Of a DNA stretch of 64,000 bases, positions 1 to 11,175 are shown one piece after another (position 1 is the stretch's first letter; the number at the start of each line of letters is the position of its first letter). The stretch is taken from contig OX422185.1 of assembly GCA_949130485.1 (NCBI GenBank), forward strand, positions 10,011,118 through 10,075,117, given 5' to 3'. Below the pieces are notes generated by a model. It did not search any database and had not been told where the DNA came from. It worked only from the letters and a program-made list of their open reading frames with translations. The translations under genes were made by a program, and so were the position numbers. The stretch comes from Agelas oroides. Taxonomy: Eukaryota > Porifera > Demospongiae > Agelasida > Agelasidae.

Positions 1-399
1 CCACTGACCAAGTTACCCCCCAAAGTCCCAGGTCCGAGTTGTCCCTTCTGTCCGGGACAACTGGAGACATCCCGGGTTAGTCCACTGACCAAGTTACCCC
101 CCCAAAGTCCCAGGTCCGAGTTGTCCCTTCTGTCCGGGACAACTGGAGACATCCCGGGTTAGTTAGTCCACTGACCAAGTTACCCCCCAATGTCCCAGGT
201 CCGAGTTGTCCCTTCTGTCCGGGACAACTGGAGACATCCTGGGTTAGTCCACTGACCAAGTTACCCCCCAAAGTCCCAGGTCCGAGTTGTCCCTTCTGTC
301 CGGGACAACTTTAGACATCCTGGGTTAGTCCACTGACCAAGTTACCCCCCCAAAGTCCCAGGTCCGAGTTGTCCCTTCTGTCCGGGACAACTGGACCTG
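1..399. repeat. Minisatellite A, about 81-bp unit, about 5 copies
   Basis: Tandem copies of a unit of about 81 bp (one copy is 86 bp) run from the left edge of the window to about position 399, so the array may be longer. Each unit holds CCAGGTCCGAGTTGTCCC, a short spacer, CCGGGACAACTGGAGACATC and a CCACTGACCAAGTTA block. Read on the opposite strand, the first two blocks match blocks of the array at 5713-6217 on the far side of the KDZ gene. Open frames across the array come from its periodic sequence and are not genes. Confidence 0.9.
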
Positions 400-1655
400 G
401 ACCTGGAAACACGTGTTTAATCTGCGCCAGCGTGCGCTGCCACGATCAACAACAGTGCGGACTATATAGCCACGTGCTCAGGCTATGAAGCGCGTACATA
501 TACTTACGAAATCTCAGTAGTAGTGCAGTGACTTCGGTACAAGTATATACGTGTATCGTTCCGAGTCAGAACGATGTGGGAAGAAGTGGTGAGTGTTGTG
601 CCAGATGCTGTGGTTCTTAAAAGACTTCTGTTCGCTGGAGTGCACATTTCGAGGTCAACTCCAGGATATTCAACAATTGTCAACAACTTCGCATTCCAAG
701 TGAGTGAGAAGAAGCCTAATCCGGATGACACACGGGTGCTGCTAGAGAACCTGCAGTTTCTGAGTGAGAAAGCATTTGATACTGACAAGGACCTTCTGGC
801 AGAGCTGTACATGCAAGAAGGCTTTCAAGGACACCCACTTGGAGTTGTGTTAGTCCCAACAAACTCCATTTGTAAGTCATGCGGAGGGAACCTGAAAGTA
901 CGAGCAGACAGGCCCAGCTACCTCTCCTTATACACAGATGAAATGGGCACAGTACCTGCAACTTTGTTTCGCAAGTACTGCAGTAACAGTCACAAGGGAT
1001 GTACATTCACGCAACATTATGGTTTTCACTGCTTCAACAGCAAAGAAAACTCAGAGACTGTTGCTGACAGTGACTGGGATGAGCTGCCCTATTTTGTGTC
1101 GACCAGCAAGATGGGCTTTTTGCTAATCTTCTTGGAGAGGTTTGATTCCAAGCTGCTGCTTGGACAAGTGTCCTACAAGCAAAAATGTGACATCTACAAC
1201 TACTTCCACAAGTATGAGACAACACAGAAAAAGATAGCCAAAGACAGAAAAACAAGTCATGAGTCTGATGAGGATAATCACCTGGAAGATGACCTCCAGT
1301 CTCTAAGGTACGTTTGCCATCTTTCATGCAATTTTCCACATGTAAATTTGTGCACATTGTGAATAGTACACAACCATGTGGACTGCGAACTTGTTATACT
1401 ATGATGATACTGTTACAGTGGTGTGATGGTTACCAAGATGTACACAGGCAATGGGTTGTTGGTATGTGTACATGCATACATGCACTCATAGTGGCCATTC
1501 TTTTTAATGAGCCCTTTAAAAAATGTAATGGGAGCTTACCATACAAGGTGGGAAATCCTATTGGATTGCATGATTTATAGAGGCCCATTACAGTTGGAAA
1601 GAAAAGCCAGTGGGAGAAGTTTAATTAATGTACACACCATACTACCTCCCCCCCT

Positions 1656-1951
1656 GGATCCCTGGCAGCTCAGCCTTAAGTACTTGAATTCGGCCACTGA
1701 GTTGCCGAGTGACTTCGGTAGCTCAGTTGGTTAGAGCATGGCAGGCCTTTTGCCAGGTCGCGGGTTCGAGTCCCTCCCTGAGTCACTGCCTTTTTTTCCC
1801 CTCTTTATTTTCTCTTCTTTATTTCTCACCTTTTGCTCTGACTTTGACTTAGGTTTAAGGTCTGACTGTCAGGTCTGGAGCATGTTATAAAACTGAGCCT
1901 CTGTGCCTCGCACTTCACGCTCGCCGCACCCCCCCCCCCCCCCCCCCCCCC
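1656..1951 (+). repeat. tRNA-head SINE with C-tract (in KDZ intron 1)
   Basis: A tRNA-like head at about 1712-1786 has an A-box (TAGCTCAGTTGGTTAGAGC), a B-box (GGGTTCGAGTCC) and a near-complete acceptor stem (GTGACTT with GAGTCAC). It is preceded by a short GGATCCCTGGCAGCTCAGCC block, followed by a CT-rich stretch and a TAAGGTCTGACTGTCAG block, and ends in a run of about 23 cytosines. The same modules recur at 30330-30738. The anticodon loop lacks U33, which argues against a working tRNA gene. Confidence 0.75.
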
Positions 1952-1959
1952 GAACCCTA

Positions 1960-2326
1960 GTCTCGGATCCAGACCCTCGAAAAATCGAAAAGGAGGGTCT
2001 GGTAAACAGGGCGGGGTGGAAGTGTACACTGCGGAATGTTAGGAATTTAATTAATTGCGGGACCTTCCGTAGCCAGTAGAGCTTTCTGATAACCAGACAC
2101 TCGCACAAACGTTCTAATCTTTCCCGCTGAGTGTTCACAGCTTTCTAAAACGAAGCAAAACGCGAAGACGGCTCCTGTGCGGTTAGCATTTCTAATCAAC
2201 GCACATCAGAATGCTAATCAAAGGCCAATCGGAAGTGCGCCTGCATACCGGGCGCAGTGTACACTTCCACCCCAGCCGATTTACCAGACCCTCCTTTTCA
2301 ATTTTTCAAGGGTCTGGTTCCGAGAC
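1960..2326. mobile_element. TA-flanked MITE, 367 bp, about 80-bp TIRs
   Basis: The ends are inverted copies of about 80 bp beginning GTCTCGGA, then CCAGACCCT, with a GGTGGAAGTGTACACTGCG block further in. Both ends are flanked by TA (1958-1959 and 2327-2328). It has no coding capacity. It lies in KDZ intron 1, directly after the SINE. The terminal sequence resembles three other TA-flanked elements here (5057, 12427, 54628). A TA target site suggests a Tc1/mariner-type mover, but the superfamily is not established. Confidence 0.8.
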
Positions 2327-2674
2327 TACCTGAACCCCTACATCATGCATCCACATGGTAATATCCTGATAGATACAATCATTTGCTCAACTGATACTGT
2401 GCTATAGGGATGCTGGTACGTCGGAAGGAATATGTGCACGGGCATCCCTGGACCGGAGACGACTGGAAGAAGCACATCTGAAGTACTGCATCCTTCGAAT
2501 GTATCAACAGTACCCTAAGCACTTTCCAACATGGTCCATTGCTTCGACTTTGAAACAAACTTTTGAATCTGTCACACCAACTTTTTACCAAGCTTTCTCA
2601 GCATACTTTGCAGGTACATACATGTGCAGGTGTGTGAATTGATACGAATTATGTAATTGATGTAGTTTAGATTT

Positions 2675-2899
2675 GAAGGGCTGAGAAGCATAGTGGTCTA
2701 ACCCAAAATCAAGTACTGGAAATTGCATGAATTGTGCAAATATGCAATAAAAAACGTACATACCATATGAACATGTGGTCAGAAATTTCAAATTCCTAAA
2801 ATGTTCAGCATTTTCTGAAATGCATTTTAAGAGTATTCCCATGTTAGGGGGGGCTAACTCAACATTTGTGGGTTAGACCACTATGCTTCTCAGCCCTTC
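2675..2899. mobile_element. MITE, 225 bp, about 28-bp perfect TIRs (KDZ intron 2)
   Basis: The termini are perfect inverted copies starting GAAGGGCTGAGAAGC and continuing through ATAGTGGTCTAACCCA. A possible 4-bp duplication (ATTT) flanks the element. The interior is AT-rich and non-coding. One half of a related copy is at 44480-44560. Superfamily not recognised. Confidence 0.8.
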
Positions 2900-5056
2900 A
2901 TTTCATCTGGCAAGTCCAAAGACAATGCCCATGGGTATGTGGTTTACCAATAAGTATTGTTCCACTCTTGATTCTGTTGTAAGTCTTACTGCTAGCCAAT
3001 CCACAATTGTTAATGTCATCACCCACTTTACATAGGTACCAATGTCTTTTGACACCTGTTAGTGCAGTTATAGGCTGCATGCATAATAAGCAGTGAGCCC
3101 TTTGATATTTTTTTTACTATGATACATAGATCACCAGTGCAACTATCCTGGGTGCAGTGAGGTTCTTGTCCTTGACGGCAACCTTAAGAACCGACGAGAT
3201 GTTTGTGCAGCTACTGAGGCTGGTTTTATCCAGTACCCAAGCCTCCCTGGTTCCATCAAGACAGGATGCCAGTTGTCACCTCTACAGACCTCTAGTTACT
3301 GTTTCTATCATGCCCCACGTGTAAGCAAGCGGTCTGACCCCGATGGTGAAAGTGCTGACCCTTCTTATCTGGAGGGAGTTGTGAAGGTCATTGTCGGAAA
3401 GAAGACAACAAGGAACACAACCTACTATCAGGTAGAATGAGTATGTATTTTGACATGCTCCATCCTTCAAATCTCACGTACTTTGTCATAAATGCCTGAT
3501 CAGTAGTAAAACAACTGTTAGAGTGTCTTCAGTATGAACTCAGTAGCAAACAAGCAGTAATCTAAATTGAGCATTCTTGCTGTGTTGCTGCCACACTTAT
3601 CTCTGTTTTCTGTAGGTTGCTTGGGTTGGTTGTAAACAAGATATTACATGGGAACCAGCATGCACCGTACCCCATTCACTCATTGCTGAGTTTGAGGCTG
3701 GCATATCTTTGAGACAAGAGACCCTCTCAACTGAGCCAAAGTATGGAGTGATCACACACACACTGTTCACCTCACCAGACCCAATGCATGCTGATGAGCC
3801 TCCTGAAAAACGGGAAAAGGTTGCTACAACAAACATGGAAGAAGGGTACGCTTCATGTTGTTTGAGCTGCATGTACATGAGTAATAACCACTTCTACACT
3901 TTTTAGGGTTTTCATGAATGCTGAGGATGAAGGTGAACCCTTGACATGCAATACAGAGAAAGATAAAAGCTTCCATTTGCATCGTCGTACTGCAGGTGAA
4001 TACCACTATTTACTTCATACGTACTGTACGTACAACTACTGTTGTAGCATAGAAGCGCTACTTTGACATTTCTGATTAAAAGGTGCATGGTCATGCCAGC
4101 TTGGAATGAAGACCATGTGATTTTCGCATAAGCTTTACATGGTGCAACTACATGTACTGTACCTGGCAATGTGTCAGTGTACATACTTATCCTAATGTTG
4201 TTCACACTCCCTAGTTGGTGCCTTATGACTTATGCTTCTTACAGTTTACAATGGTGGGCCCAACTAATGAATATAGTACATGCATCCTTTTAGGCATGGC
4301 AATATACACAGTCATGTGGCATAAGCATAGCACTTCAAGGTGTATACTCTCTACACCAGGTGTACTAGCTGGGATGCGTCCATGTGGCATTGTGGTTATG
4401 CTTACAGAGCTATTTACTGCAGAAACCAAGTCACAAGTATATGCAGCTCTCCATGAGCTGCTGAGCAACCACACCACTATTGCCAGCAATCTGAGTGAGT
4501 ATGTCTTGATACTGAAATGCATGAGAGTGTGTGTGCCATTTGTATTTGAACTGAAATACTTATTTCTCAAACCAGAGTTTGTTTGCTACGATGATGGATG
4601 TCATCTGTGGAGATATGCCACTAATCCATGTAGACAAAATCTGACACCACAGTCAATCCAACTTGCAAACACTGAGATTGTCGTTGACAAACTCCACATG
4701 GCTGGGCACACGGACACGTGGTGTCGTCAACACTGTGACCCCAAATCTTTCAAGGAGTTGGATAATGTGCGTTACATACTGTAATCTGATATTACTGTGC
4801 TAGCCTAATTTGCAGATTTAAGCTGGGTTTACATGTAGCAATTTTTGTAAGATGGTTTAGCTTAAGGGGTTGGAATCTGCATGCGATGTGTTTACAGGCG
4901 AGGCCTTAAGCTCACTTGATTGTATTCATCACATAAATGCTAAGTGGCTTGTAACCTGATTAAAAGTCAGTGCTTTAGATAGAATTCAGCTCGAGGAGAG
5001 AGAAACCAAGACAACATTGAGGGAGAACTTGACTCCAATGCATGTGCTGCAAATTA

Positions 5057-5142
5057 GCCTGTTCCCAGGCCTTCCCACCGTCCATTTTGATCGCTTACAG
5101 TTTTTACGTACTGCAAAAGATGGGAAGGCCTGGGAACGACGC
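5057..5142. mobile_element. Short TA-flanked MITE (KDZ intron 7)
   Basis: An 86-bp element with inverted ends, left GCCTGTTCCCAGGCCTTCCC and right TGGGAAGGCCTGGGAACGAC, flanked by TA on both sides. Its ends belong to the same GCCTCGTTCCCAGGCC-like set as the element at 12427-13050. It sits inside the last KDZ intron. Confidence 0.7.
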
Positions 5143-5712
5143 TAATGCAAATCAGGTCTGTTCTAACCGCCTCATACGATCACCGAATAGTTCTTTAGAC
5201 TCATTTTGCCTAAAATCATTATACTGCATTTGTACAGACACAGAACCCGCTCAGCCACCACTTGGTGTTTACACAAAACGGCATTGAAGCCTGCTTCAAC
5301 CCCCACCTCCTGAAGTGGTTTAGCGCGTTTACACCTGGGAGCTTCTAAACCGGTTAATACTGTTGATACGTGTAAAAGCAGGTTGATACCTGTGTAATAT
5401 ATGTGATCAGATATTACTATGCAAACCTTATCTGCCATTTGTATAGGTTGACACCGAAGTGTGTGAGTAACACTTCTCGTGGCTTTCGAAGTATGCCAGG
5501 ATGACCCGACGTATGAGCCGCAACATCTTCATGTTCTTTATTCTGCACATTGTGGACATGCATAACAGGTGGGAGGAGTGCAAGCTCCGTAGAGGAGGAT
5601 TCACTTCTTTAATCTAATCAACTTATAAAACAGCTAACTTGTGTTCTTGCCTACATTTACTTGCTCAGAGAGCATTTCCTATTGTTTATGTCTCAACTGT
5701 TACTGTTTCTGA

Positions 5713-6217
5713 ACCTGGGACTGGCAGGGTGATGTAAGGTAGTGGGAGGTTCCCGGAATGTCCCAGGTTGTCCCATGGGAACTTGGGACAACTCGGACCT
5801 GGGACTGGCAGGGTGGTGTAAGGTAAGGGGAGGTTCCCGGGATGTCCCGGGTTGTCCCATGGCAACTTGGGACAACTGGGACCTGGGACTGGCAGGGTGG
5901 TGTAAGGTAGGGGGAGGTTCTCGGGATGTCCCGGGTTGTCCCATGGCAACTTGGGACAACTGAGACCTGGGACTGGCAGGGTGGTGTAAGGTAGTGGGAT
6001 GTTCTCGGGATGTCCCGGGTTGTCCCATGGCAACTTGGGACAACTGGGACCTGGGACTGGCAGGGTGGTGTAAAGTAGTGGGACGTTCTCGGGATGTCCC
6101 GGGTTGTCCCATGGCAACTTGGGACAACTGGGACCTGGGACTGGCAGGGTGGTGTAAGGTAGTGGGAGGTTCCCGGGATGTCCTGGGTTGTCCCATGGCA
6201 ACTTGGGACGACTGGCA
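5713..6217. repeat. Minisatellite B, about 84-bp unit, about 6 copies, inverted relative of A
   Basis: Six tandem units of about 84 bp contain GGGACAACTSGGACCTGGGA and CCCGGGATGTCCCGGGTTG. Read on the minus strand these align with the first half of the unit at 1-399, while the second halves differ. Long open frames on the minus strand (5686-6344) are artefacts of a unit length divisible by three and have no protein-family look. Confidence 0.9.
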
Positions 6218-6316
6218 CTTGAATACTAAGTGCAACTAGGAATATTCCATGCAGTCCCAATGGCCTAAGATGTACTAAGTACAACTTTGACATGTTATGG
6301 CAGTCCTGGACATTTG

Positions 6317-6433
6317 TGTGTGTTGTGTGTGTGTGTGCGTGCATGTGTGTGTGTGTGCGTGTGTGTGTGTGTGTGTGTGTGCGTGTGTGTGTGCGTGTGT
6401 GTGTGCGTGTGTGTGTGTGTATGCGTGCATGCT
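6317..6433. repeat. (GT)n microsatellite
   Basis: About 115 bp of GT dinucleotides interrupted by GC steps. It is unstable simple sequence with no other content. Confidence 0.97.
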
Positions 6434-7061
6434 AGTTCTGAAAATTTACTCTTTGCTAAAAGTATCACCATAGTTAGCACTAAACACAATTATGCATGCC
6501 AACTAAACTGGCTTCTTTTGTGCACATACAAATATGTCCCCACAGAATGGGCTGGTACAAGCCTTCCATGTCACTGAGAATCAGACTTGCTAAACTGGAC
6601 ATACGTAGTTTGCATTTAGCAAATGGATGCCATTCACTTAAGATGCATGTTCAAGACAGCAGAGAAAGCAGCACAAAAAAACATGAACACGGAAAGTACT
6701 TACAAAGTGTTAACTTGGTTGGTGTGGTCTTTACTTTGGACTTACATGTACGTAATGTGTCAACGACCTTCGCCAACCAATAAGGAAGTCTATTAGCACC
6801 AACAACAATGTTGTCGTGGAGGACATGGATTTGAGTGGCAGCTTTAGACAAGAATTCAACAGTTGCTAGGCCACTGCTACACGTACCAGTGTCATACATG
6901 TGTACCTACTTTTGCTCATCTAAACTAGCGATGACATAATTACACAACTGCCAACACACACATGATGACTCTGTGGACTGCTCAAGCACACCTCGGCCAC
7001 TTTTTGCACTAAACTAAAATGCCTGAATTACATTGAGTCTGAATGGGCACTAATACATGTA

Positions 7062-7100
7062 GCTAGCAGAAGGTGTCTGGCCAAGACACCTTCTGCTAGC
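7062..7100. repeat. Perfect 16-bp-arm hairpin
   Basis: GCTAGCAGAAGGTGTC and its exact reverse complement are separated by 7 bases. It may be a fold-back element core or an RNA hairpin. There is no terminator context in a eukaryote. Confidence 0.85.
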
Positions 7101-7537
7101 ACATTGTGCCTGCACCTCAGACACTGTGTGTGCCGTGTATACTAGCCGTGGGTACTATTTGAGGGTGGCGTTTATTTCGCTCAGAGCTTCCAATTGTGTG
7201 GCTATTATTTGAGAGGGATGACTATCAATTTTGAAGAAATACGGTATTGGTCACAACCATGTGCTTGGAGCTTATGGGGAAAGAATTGGTTCCTATTGTG
7301 GCCACAGAACTTTGATTTCACCATCTGGTAGGTTGCATCACCTCTACAATGAATGGTACCACCACAGAAATGATGAACAAAAATGCCACACCTCCCGAGA
7401 TAGATGAGGCCTGATTGATGACCTTACATGACAGCCATGGTGACACAACCAGTGCTATCTTGGTTGGCTCCGCTTTATAAGCACAAGTTTATGGACTAAA
7501 CAGTACCTATTGACAGTACCAATCAGAGAGGCTCTTA

Positions 7538-7725
7538 CCAACTGCTCTAAACTTGTGCGTCACCGTCAAGGTGTCATTCTCCCTCCTCCTCTGGATGTCT
7601 TCAGAAAAGAAGGTGTAGCTGACAGTGTTCTTGGCTCTGACTGTGAGCAACCAGTAGAGGGAAGCCACAAGCAGTGGGAGGCAGGGTGCCACCGTCAGGA
7701 AACACAACACTTTCCTCCGACGCAT
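7538..7725 (-). CDS. Hypothetical 5' exon with signal anchor
   Basis: The minus-strand frame starts at 7725 with a basic tail (MRRRK), then about 22 hydrophobic residues (VLCFLTVAPCLPLLVASLYW), then a polar luminal-type stretch. It ends at a consensus donor (G followed by GTAAGA) near 7537. This is the layout of a type II membrane protein's first exon. No downstream exon was matched with confidence and the family is not recognised, so this may be chance. Confidence 0.3.
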
Positions 7726-7774
7726 GGGTTAAAAACTGTCATGAGCATGAAGCAAAAAAAACAGCCACCATAAA

Positions 7775-8010
7775 TAGATGCACTGCACATAAGCATATAC
7801 ACACTACCTTTATGCTCATACTTTACGTTTGCAAGCTCTATCCTCAGCTATAGTGTACACATACTGTCACATGCTATGAAAAGGTGGGGGAAGGCAAGTA
7901 GATGCACTGTACATGCACATAAACATACATACACCATTTTGGTTTTCATACCTTCACCTCATTTATTATCACACGCTATAAAAGGTGAGTAAAGGCCCAG
8001 TAAAACTTGT
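7775..8010. repeat. Diverged tandem duplication, about 120-bp unit
   Basis: Two successive copies share AGATGCACTG, then CATAAGCATA or CATAAACATA, and CACATGCTATGAAAAGGTG or CACACGCTATAAAAGGTG. No coding sense. Confidence 0.55.
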
Positions 8011-8855
8011 TACAGAAATGTGTCTGGATATTAGCCTATTCTCAAGCCTTCCTTGCCTCTATTTGATTGCGATATTACAGTATGTGAAAATGGACGCAGA
8101 TTATCTTAAGGCCCTGAAAATCGAACCATGTGATGTGCAGCGCTCTGTCTAGAACTGGTCATGTTAGTTGTGCTACTCATCATGTGGTATAGTTCCCCAG
8201 CCTTTTCCCTTTGTTTATGCACATACTAGGCAATCAAAAGTTGCGGACTGTTGTCTAGTGTTAGGATTTGTTGTTATAAATCTTTTTAGATGGCAAGCAT
8301 CACCATAGCAGATGAACTCAATTTATACAGTTATCATACACGTAATTACTACTGAGTACCGACAAAGTTTTCAGCACTGGTCCATCCACACCTTTGCACA
8401 TTACAGCTTTCTCCATTGCCAGACTAGCATCGTTTCCTAGGCCTCAACTCACATTTTACCTCACATGAGAGGAATTAGGCTAGCTTGAAACAACAAAGTG
8501 ACAGTGCGGGTGGATTTGGGTTAGGGCAGACTTGTGCAGCAACTTTAGATCTAGAAGTTGGAGGTGAGTGCTTGCACAGGGACAGTTAGACTATTTAAGC
8601 CCTTCCTCCATGTAACTGCCCACTCCCAGTTCTTCTTGGTTGAGCTGCTAATTACCCATTTGTGCTTGCTTGGGACAATATGGTACTAATATACTTTATT
8701 AGAAATAATTGCTAAGTACAGCAAAGCATTGCAAGGCTTGTTATTCGTGACGTAAGCATAGCAGGCTGGGTAGTCACATTGCATTGTTGATCCTGTATGT
8801 AATGTCAAATGTATGTCACATTTTTGGCTCCCAGGGGGGCCCTGCAAGTCTATTG

Positions 8856-9325
8856 CAGGGCTGTAGCCACCGGTCCGGTTAGTCCGGTTTCAACTCGACC
8901 ACTTTTTCCTTTACCCATGGCTTGCTTGGCGTCGCCAAGTAGGGCCAATGCTCGGCGAACGCCCATGGTACGCACACAGCGTGGTGACATGTTGAATACG
9001 AGATGGCCGCGAACAGTGCGAAAGAATCTCTTCTGAATCTTCCAACAACTTTCCGTTCTTCCAAACAAACGATTAGTCTCATCTGCAAATGGTGTGGCTT
9101 GTGAGATTAGTGAATGATCGGAAAGTCAAAACCAGTGCTATATGGCGCAATGGGCAGAAAGGGTAGATATTCATGGATGTTAAACTCTGTCGTCTGGCCT
9201 CCGAGAAGCATCGTTTTGGCCCCAAAATATTCTCAGAAGCAATCTCATAGCTTCTAAATTCCAAAACTTTTCTGACCCCCCTACCTGTTGCACTGACCAC
9301 TCCAAATTTGATGGCTACAGCCCTG
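8856..9325. mobile_element. Non-autonomous hAT-type element, 470 bp, TSD TATTG
   Basis: The ends are inverted CAGGGCTGTAGCCA and TGGCTACAGCCCTG, flanked by an exact 5-bp duplication TATTG (8851-8855 and 9326-9330). The CAG(G/T)G(G/C)nGTAG(C/G)-type terminus and 5-bp duplication recur at 11040-11175 and 50316-51115. It has no transposase. It lies just upstream of a hAT transposase remnant, but its right end precedes that gene. Confidence 0.8.
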
Positions 9326-9488
9326 TATTGGCACATGTGATTGCCATTGCTGCTGATCATGAACATGAGCATGAGCAAGCGATCAAGTGAGCTTGAGTTT
9401 AAGCATTTGGCTTGACCACCATCATCTCTTCTAAGCAAGCGAGAGAGTTCAGAGTGAACGTCCAGCTCCACTTCCATTGCTCATGATT

Positions 9489-10875
9489 GTCAGAGCCAAA
9501 AGGAGTTAGCTCGGCTCAGCAGGTCAAAGAATACTTGAATGAAGCAGTCGTGATATTGAATGGGTTACTCTTCTGCAGTGCTTGTCGCAAGGAGTTGAGC
9601 CTCAAGAGTAGCAGCATCAAATGCCATGTGCAATTGGCTAAGCACCAGTTAAAGAAGAAGCGACTTGAGTCTAAGGAAGCACAAGAGCGAGATACAGCAC
9701 AGGCTCTGCTCAAGGAAGTACATGCAAAGGCGGAGAGTTTACCTGCAGAAATGAGAGTAAAAGTTGTCACAGCCTTCCTGCGTGCTGCCGTCCCCCTGTC
9801 CACAGTGTCCAAACTGGTGTTCTTCTGTTCTTCTGAGGTCTCTTGGAAGAAAATTCATACAGGCTCAGAGATTGTCAGCACATGTCTGAACTAATCTCTT
9901 TTGTCCTGCAGCAAGAACATGGGCTAAAATCAAAGAGGAAATACAGGGCAAGCATGTGTGCATCTTTTTTGATGGAACTACCCGCTCTCTGTCAATAGTA
10001 TTGCATTTTGTCAGTGAAGACCTTGAAATCAAGCTCTAAGGTGAAGCTTCTCTGGAAAGAGAAAATGGGAGAAACAATGGCTCCTACAGTGTTACCAGCA
10101 GGCTACTATCTATTGTTTCTGGAAGGGGGGAAGCTTCTCCCAAGAAGTACAGTTCTAGGTGTGATTTTACATCAGAGTAGCATGCAATATTTGCTTATTA
10201 TCAGACTTGTCTGCTAGTAGAATCTTTTTTCTAACATTAGCCCACCTATCCTACAGTTCTTATGTCTGCTAGAGCTCTGCACGCGCAACAAGAGTGCAAT
10301 GTTTCTTAAGTGTCCGAGTATCAATCAGTGTCTCAACGTATAAGCTTGAGGGGCCTTTTGTTCTTCAATGCTATGGAGTTATTGACACTGTCAGAGGTGC
10401 CATAAAGGCTGCAAACACACCAAAGTGCTAGCTGTCACAGACAAGTTGTCTGGTGGTGTGGTTCATAACAAAAAGCTGATGCTCAGCAATGTGTTCAGCC
10501 AGCAACTGATCAATGTGTAACTTTCATCCACCCTTCAGCATCCGTGAAGCACGTTACTTTTTACTGCAGAAAGTTCATGAAATACAACCTACAGCTTCAT
10601 CAATTGATTGTGCCTTTCCAGATAATAAGGACTTAGAGGCAACTTAGTTGGCTAAAGCTACCAATGCAGACTTCTCAATCGATCCAATGCAGTGGTGGTA
10701 GTGTAATGCCAGTGCTCTGCCCCACTGGGCAGTTGCTGCTCACAGAGTGTTAGTTGTACAGCCAAGTTCTGCTGCATCAGAAAGAGCTTTTTCTCTCCTC
10801 AATGCATCTTTTCATGATCCCCAAGAAGGCGCATTACAAGATTATTTAGTCATGTTGCACTATGACGATTGTTGA
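9489..10875 (+). pseudogene. hAT-superfamily transposase remnant
   Basis: The first open segment (to about 9875) has a cysteine-containing N-terminus (FCSACRKELSLKSSSIKCHV) and KVVTAFLRAAVPLSTV, typical of metazoan hAT-like proteins. A later segment near 9910-10030 shows CIFFDGTTRSLSIVLHFVSE, the region around the first catalytic aspartate. A last segment near 10720-10865 shows ALPHWAVAAHRVLVVQP and SSAASERAFSLLNASF, the hAT C-terminal dimerisation motif. The segments lie in different frames with stops between them, so the gene is dead. No ATG opens the first segment. Terminal repeats belonging to this copy were not identified. Confidence 0.8.
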
Positions 10876-11039
10876 GACACTGATAAATGTCTTCCTTTGT
10901 CCTTTCTTGTGTAACTTGTGTTCTGTTCTTGCAAGTATTGTGTTTTCAGTTGGTTAAATACAGAGCAATAATGAGAAAAACAGGTAGAGCTAATGAGCAG
11001 AATGGGCAAAATTTAGAGGAATTGCAGCAGAGAACAATA

Positions 11040-11175
11040 CAGTGGCGTAGGAAAGACTTTTTGATTGGGGGGCACAGTTTGAAACTACACTTAGAGTAGT
11101 GAGCAATTTATATAACAATTTATGAAAACTTGGGGGGGCCCCCGGTGCCCCCCCCCCCAAGTTCCTACACCTATG
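11040..11175. mobile_element. Mini hAT-type element, 136 bp, TSD CAATA
   Basis: Left end CAGTGGCGTAGGAA and right end (reverse complement) CATAGGTGTAGGAA, flanked by a 5-bp duplication CAATA (11035-11039 and 11176-11180). The interior has G and C tracts. It has the same terminus type and duplication length as the elements at 8856 and 50316. Confidence 0.75.

Larger units (their letters stand above)
574..5617 (+). pseudogene. KDZ-family transposase (CxC5-CxC6-KDZ), 8 exons, one in-frame stop
   Basis: Exons by splice signal and phase: 574-1307, 2408-2613, 3130-3431, 3616-3845, 3907-3995, 4360-4494, 4576-4766 and 5447-5617, joining in one frame (about 685 codons). Residues about 100-143 carry the four-cysteine CxC5-like cluster (C100, C103, C136, C143). 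Exon 3 carries a CxC6-like cluster with VLVLDGNLKNRRDVC. Exon 4 resembles a chromo-like segment (ITWEPA). Exons 6-8 carry the KDZ catalytic region: MRPCGIVV, CYDDGCHL, VVDKLHMAGHTDTWC and DTEVCE. The frame is interrupted only by TAA at 5468-5470, after which homology continues (HFSWLSKYARMTRRMS) to a final stop at 5615. A TATA-like CTATATAG lies near 463, about 110 bp before the start. Family assignment is from memory of the CxC5/CxC6/KDZ domains. The gene was probably active until recently. Confidence 0.8.
1..6217 (+). mobile_element. Candidate KDZ DNA transposon with inverted subterminal arrays
   Basis: The KDZ transposase gene lies between two minisatellite arrays whose units share sequence in opposite orientation. 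Some large DNA transposons carry terminal or subterminal repeats of this kind. The left end is cut by the window, and no true terminal inverted repeat or target-site duplication could be read on the right beyond 6217, so the boundaries are inferred. Alternatively the arrays are ordinary genomic minisatellites that happen to flank the gene. Confidence 0.45.
6440..8850. other. Mostly non-coding stretch, two weak exon candidates
   Basis: No recognisable gene family. It holds a 16-bp-arm hairpin (7062-7100), a hypothetical membrane-anchor exon (minus, near 7540-7725), a diverged tandem duplication (7775-8010) and a partial MITE-like end near 8035. A minus-strand open stretch at about 6740-6870 has ordinary protein-like composition, but no homology or splice pairing could be assigned. 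Confidence 0.5.

Noticed and set aside
5686-6344. Three long overlapping minus-strand frames, up to 214 residues
   Set aside because: All three frames stay open only because the 84-bp minisatellite unit is divisible by three.
9079-9477. 132-residue minus-strand frame
   Set aside because: It covers the end of a hAT-type MITE and the start of the transposase remnant on the other strand, with no family motifs.
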